18,992 nt of DNA from Paenarthrobacter nitroguajacolicus JCM 14115 (GTDB lineage: Bacteria > Actinomycetota > Actinomycetes > Actinomycetales > Micrococcaceae). Under the pieces are notes generated by a model. It was not told the DNA's origin, made no database searches, and saw nothing but the letters and a program-made list of their open reading frames with translations. The stretch is from positions 1 through 18,992 of the forward strand of contig BBFS01000098.1 in the NCBI GenBank assembly GCA_001313365.1, given 5' to 3'. Both the position numbers and the translations under genes were made by a program. This document shows positions 16,413 to 18,992 of this stretch, one piece after another; positions within the stretch are counted from its first letter, which is position 1; each line of letters starts with the position of its first letter.

Positions 16413-17004
16413 ATGCCCCCCCGGAGAATCGATGCAGAGGCACGCAGCGCAGCAATAGCGGAAGCTTCCTTGCGGGTGCTGGAACGTGAGGGTCTTTCGG
16501 GCCTTTCCGTGCGCGGGGGGTGGCAGCGGAAGCGGGCATCGCCGCCGCTTCACTGAGGCGCGCGTTTGCCACGCAACATGCCCTGAGGGAGTTCTGCCTG
16601 CAACTCATTGAGGACCGGGTCACCGCCCGAATCGCCGCCCTTGAGCTCACTGGCCGGGCCTTGGTTGATGGCTTGCTCCTGCAGTTGCTTCCTCTCGACA
16701 AGGAACGGCGGCTGGAACTCGTGGCGCAGGTGCAGCTTGGTGTCCTCTCACTGACGGATAGTGCACTACGTCCGGCCGCGATCAGGCTCAGCGAGGGAGT
16801 AGACCGCGTGTGTCACGTTGCCTCCAGCTCCTGGCCGAAGCGGGACAGTTCAACCCGGGGCGCGACCCCGACTATGAAGCCCAGCGATTGCGTGCGCTCC
16901 TGGATGGGATCGCGATGCATGGATTGTGGAGCGGTGAACTCCCGGAGGCGGGTCCGATGCTCCGCGTGCTCTCGCGCCATCTCGACGAGCTCACCGGTCC
17001 TTAG
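16413..17004 (+). CDS. TetR-family transcription regulator, two frameshifts
   Basis: ATG 16413 is followed by seven C (MPPRRIDAEA; four C gives MPRRIDAEA). The helix-turn-helix reads EREGLSGLSVRGVAAEAGIA then AASLRRAFATQHALREF, where six G at 16515-16520 must be four. This has the usual TetR order of EGL-x-x-LSVR-x-VA-x-EAG-x-x. The helical ligand domain includes ERRLELVAQVQLGVLSL and, after a second break near 16813-16820, CLQLLAEAGQFNPGRDPDYE then RLRALLDGIAMHGLWSG. The repaired length is about 195 residues, normal for the family. The effector and targets are unknown. It lies 10 bp after the membrane protein gene, and a strong hairpin after it ends the unit. Confidence 0.8.
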
Positions 17005-17040
17005 CACCTCAAACAAGACAAGGAAAACTACCTCAGACAT

Positions 17041-17088
17041 GCAAAGAGCCTGGTGCCACCCATATCCGGGTGGCACCAGGCTCTTTGC
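17041..17088. terminator. Perfect 21-bp-stem bidirectional terminator
   Basis: The arm 17041-17061 (GCAAAGAGCCTGGTGCCACCC) is the exact complement of 17068-17088 with a 6-base loop. It lies between the convergent tetR gene (ends 17004) and ptsH (ends 17117). The stem base has an AAAG/CTTT block. The stem is unusually long and perfect for an intrinsic terminator. Confidence 0.85.
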
Positions 17089-17116
17089 GTGTCGCTGAGG
17101 GGTTTGGGTGACCCTA

Positions 17117-17392
17117 CTAGGCGTCGTGGTCCGTTTCGAGGATCTTCACCAGGCTGTCCAGGGCTGCATCCGCACCTTCACCTTCGGCGCGCAGCACCAC
17201 GACGTCGCCGTGGGAAGCGCCCAGGCTCATCAGTGACAGGATGCTCGCGGCGTCCATGGCGTCGTCCGCGGGCTCACCCTGGCGTGCGATGGTGACGTCG
17301 AGATCCAGGTCGCCGGCTGCTTCGGCGAAAATGGCTGCCGGGCGGGCGTGGAGGCCGACGCGGCTTGCGATGGTGGCTGTACGTTCTGGCAT
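17117..17392 (-). CDS. ptsH: Phosphocarrier protein HPr
   Basis: An intact 91-residue frame from ATG 17392 with GAGGAG upstream. The phosphorylation site is exactly at His15 in RVGLHARPAA. The regulatory-serine helix reads AASILSLMSLGA (Ser50 by my count), equivalent to Ser46 of the Bacillus protein. Compared with that protein there seem to be about four extra residues in the preceding loop (QGEPADDAMD). HPr accepts phosphate from enzyme I and passes it to sugar-specific EIIA domains. The gene lies 70 bp downstream of fruA on the same strand, as often seen in actinobacterial fructose operons. There is no long homopolymer inside and no frame break. Confidence 0.93.
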   Translation of the reverse strand: MPERTATIASRVGLHARPAAIFAEAAGDLDLDVTIARQGEPADDAMDAASILSLMSLGASHGDVVVLRAEGEGADAALDSLVKILETDHDA

Positions 17393-17462
17393 TGGTGCTC
17401 CTCTTTGTGAAGGGTGGCTGTGGTGAGGGGTTGCTTTGTGGGAAGTCTAGACCGTGGTGGCT

Positions 17463-18992
17463 CTAGACGCTGGCAGTAGCAGGAACGGGTTCCGCTTCCA
17501 CCGGCTTCTTGACTGCAAAGCGCTTGAGGGCGATGACGGCCAGGGCGCTGACCACCATTCCGGCAACGATGGCGACGACGAACATCGCCAGGTTGCCGAT
17601 GGCGAAGAAGACGAAGAAGCCGCCATGGGGGAGCCTGCGAGGTGACCCCCCCGGTAGCCATGCAGAGTGCACCGGTGAGGGCACCGCCCAGCATGCTGGC
17701 CGGGATGACGCGCAGCGGGTCAGTTGCAGCGAAGGGAATGGCGCCTTCAGAGATGAAGGAAGCGCCGAGAAGCCAGGCTGCCTTGCCGTTCTCGCGTTCG
17801 TTGAGGGTGAAGAGTTTCTTGTTCAGGACTGTGGCGAGAGCCATTGCCAGCGGCGGAACCATGCCCGCAGCCATCACGGTGCCCATGATCAGCCAGGGCG
17901 CCTGGTTGTCGGCGCTGCCGGCGGTAAGTCCGGCCACAGCGAAGGCGTAGGCAACTTTGTTGACGGGACCGCCAAGGTCGAAGCACATCATGAGGCCAAG
18001 GATGATACCGAGAACCACGGCGGAGGCTCCGCTCATGCCCGTGAGCCAGCCGTTCAAAGCTGCGGTAAGGCCCGCAATGGGGCCGCCGAGGACCAGGAAC
18101 ATCAGCCCGAAGCGACGATGGAGGCAAGCAGCGATGATGACAACGGGCATCAGGCCACGGAGCCAGCGCGGTACCTGCCACGTCCCGATCAGGTAAGCGA
18201 TGTAACCCGCCAGAAGACCGCCAATGATGCCGCCGAGGAATCCTGCGTCCATAAAGCTGGCTACGGCGCCCGCAACGAATCCGGGCGCAATACCCGGCCG
18301 GTCGGCGATTGCGTAGGCGATGTAACCGGCCAGTGCCGGGATAAGGAAGCCCATGGACAGGTTACCGATCTTGAAGGCAACGGCACCCAGGTAGATCGCC
18401 AAACCACCTTCGGGCAGGTTGCCGAAGTTGTTCTCCAGCACCACCTTGTCCGCAACCTCAGTGATGTCATAACCGCCCAGAAGGAAGCCAAGGGCGATCA
18501 GCAGCCCGCCGCCGGCCACGAACGGAATCATGTAGCTCACGCCGGTGAGGAGTGCGCGCTTCAGCTTCTGGCCGATGTGCTCGCCCTTCTCCTCCTCATC
18601 GCGCTCAGCCTGCTCTTCAGCACCGGCATGGGGGGGAACGCGGCGTGCCCGGGGGGGTCGTCGGCAGCCGCAAGAGCTTCCCGGACCATCTTGTCCGGCT
18701 CGTCAATGCCGCGCTTGACCGGTGCGTTGATGACCGGCTTACCGGCGAAACGTTCCTTGCCGCGAACATCCACGTCGACGGCAAAGATCACGGCGTCAGC
18801 TGCTGCGATCACGGCCGGGTCAAGCGGCTTGGCGCCAGAGGATCCCTGGGTCTCGACTTGAAGGTCGACGCCCATTTCCTTGGCGGCGGCAACCAGCGAG
18901 TCGGCAGCCATGTACGTGTGCGCAATACCTGTGGGGCAAGCGGTCACCGCCACGATGCGCTTGGGTGCGGCAGCCGTCGTCGTGCTTGCGGC
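17463..18992 (-). CDS. fruA: PTS fructose transporter EIIBC, N-terminus off window, several frameshifts
   Basis: The right edge begins inside the protein. The EIIB domain is clear: AVTACPTGIAHTYMAADSLV with the phosphorylated Cys, then DAVIFAVDVDVRGKERFAGK. A linker follows (HAGAEEQAERDEEEKGEHI after repair). The EIIC domain has multiple helices: GVSYMIPFVAGGGLLIALGF, LIPALAGYIAYAIADRPG, FVAGAVASFMDAGFLGGIIG, the conserved MMCFDLGGPVNKVAYAFAVA, and SFISEGAIPFAATDPLRVIP. It ends KKPVEAEPVPATASV, TAG 17463-17465. Repairs are at 18630 (seven G to five), a short compensated stretch near 18100-18125, and five G near 17625-17629 (to four). EIIA may precede it outside the window. It imports fructose with phosphorylation. 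Confidence 0.92.

Noticed and set aside
17446..17467. Two TCTAGA sites 10 bp apart between ptsH and fruA
   Set aside because: The six-base repeats overlap the fruA stop region and are too short to support an operator claim.
17509..18861. 450-codon open frame on the plus strand opposite fruA
   Set aside because: It is a shadow of the EIIBC gene, whose motifs are certain. The plus-strand product is rich in His, Gln and Asp repeats with no domain.
1..18992. CRISPR array, tRNA, insertion sequence or prophage boundary
   Set aside because: I found no spaced direct repeats, cloverleaf-like sequence, transposase motif or integrase in either strand.

Overview
The window looks like chromosomal DNA of a high-GC actinobacterium, most likely Arthrobacter, Paenarthrobacter or a close Micrococcaceae relative. 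This rests on GC-rich third positions, GTG starts, a POL-PE-LIG LigD with Ku, small DUF6766, DUF6328 and DUF7218-type proteins, and an HPr next to fructose EIIBC. The taxonomy is inferred from gene style, since nothing was searched. There are no rRNA or tRNA genes, insertion sequences or CRISPR arrays that I can see.

One technical feature dominates. By eye there are about fifty runs of six to eight G or C, mostly exactly seven, and nearly every gene contains one or more. Where a run breaks a frame, reducing it to four or five bases restores a recognisable protein. Where it does not break the frame, it adds one extra Gly or Pro, often inside a conserved motif. A second class of error removes one base from short runs (GGG to GG, CCTT to CTT). 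I therefore read most genes as intact in the organism and frameshifted in this sequence. The coordinates below span the repaired gene.

Layout. 1-1697: edge of a FUSC membrane protein (minus), then an overlapping SRPBCC-GNAT pair (plus). 1712-4601: VOC protein and EamA/DMT exporter (minus), divergent from a MocR-type GntR/aminotransferase regulator (plus), with a 14-bp palindrome between the last two and a hairpin after the regulator. 4663-7380: MHS-type MFS transporter and a PrmC-related methyltransferase (both minus). 7656-8156: two small stress-type hypothetical genes (plus), ended by a large inverted repeat.

8245-16402 is the most interesting part. It holds a bacterial NHEJ locus, with ligD (minus) and ku (plus) divergent across 38 bp. 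Next to ku is a stand-alone Rho-N/SAP-like small protein, followed by DUF6766 and DUF6328 membrane proteins, small hypothetical genes, a Dps ferritin, a type IB topoisomerase and a membrane protein. Together they suggest a genome-maintenance and stress cluster. A 32-bp perfect palindrome lies inside the topoisomerase gene. 16413-18992: a TetR regulator, a strong bidirectional terminator, then ptsH and the fructose EIIBC gene fruA (minus, running off the right edge), a phosphotransferase sugar-uptake module.
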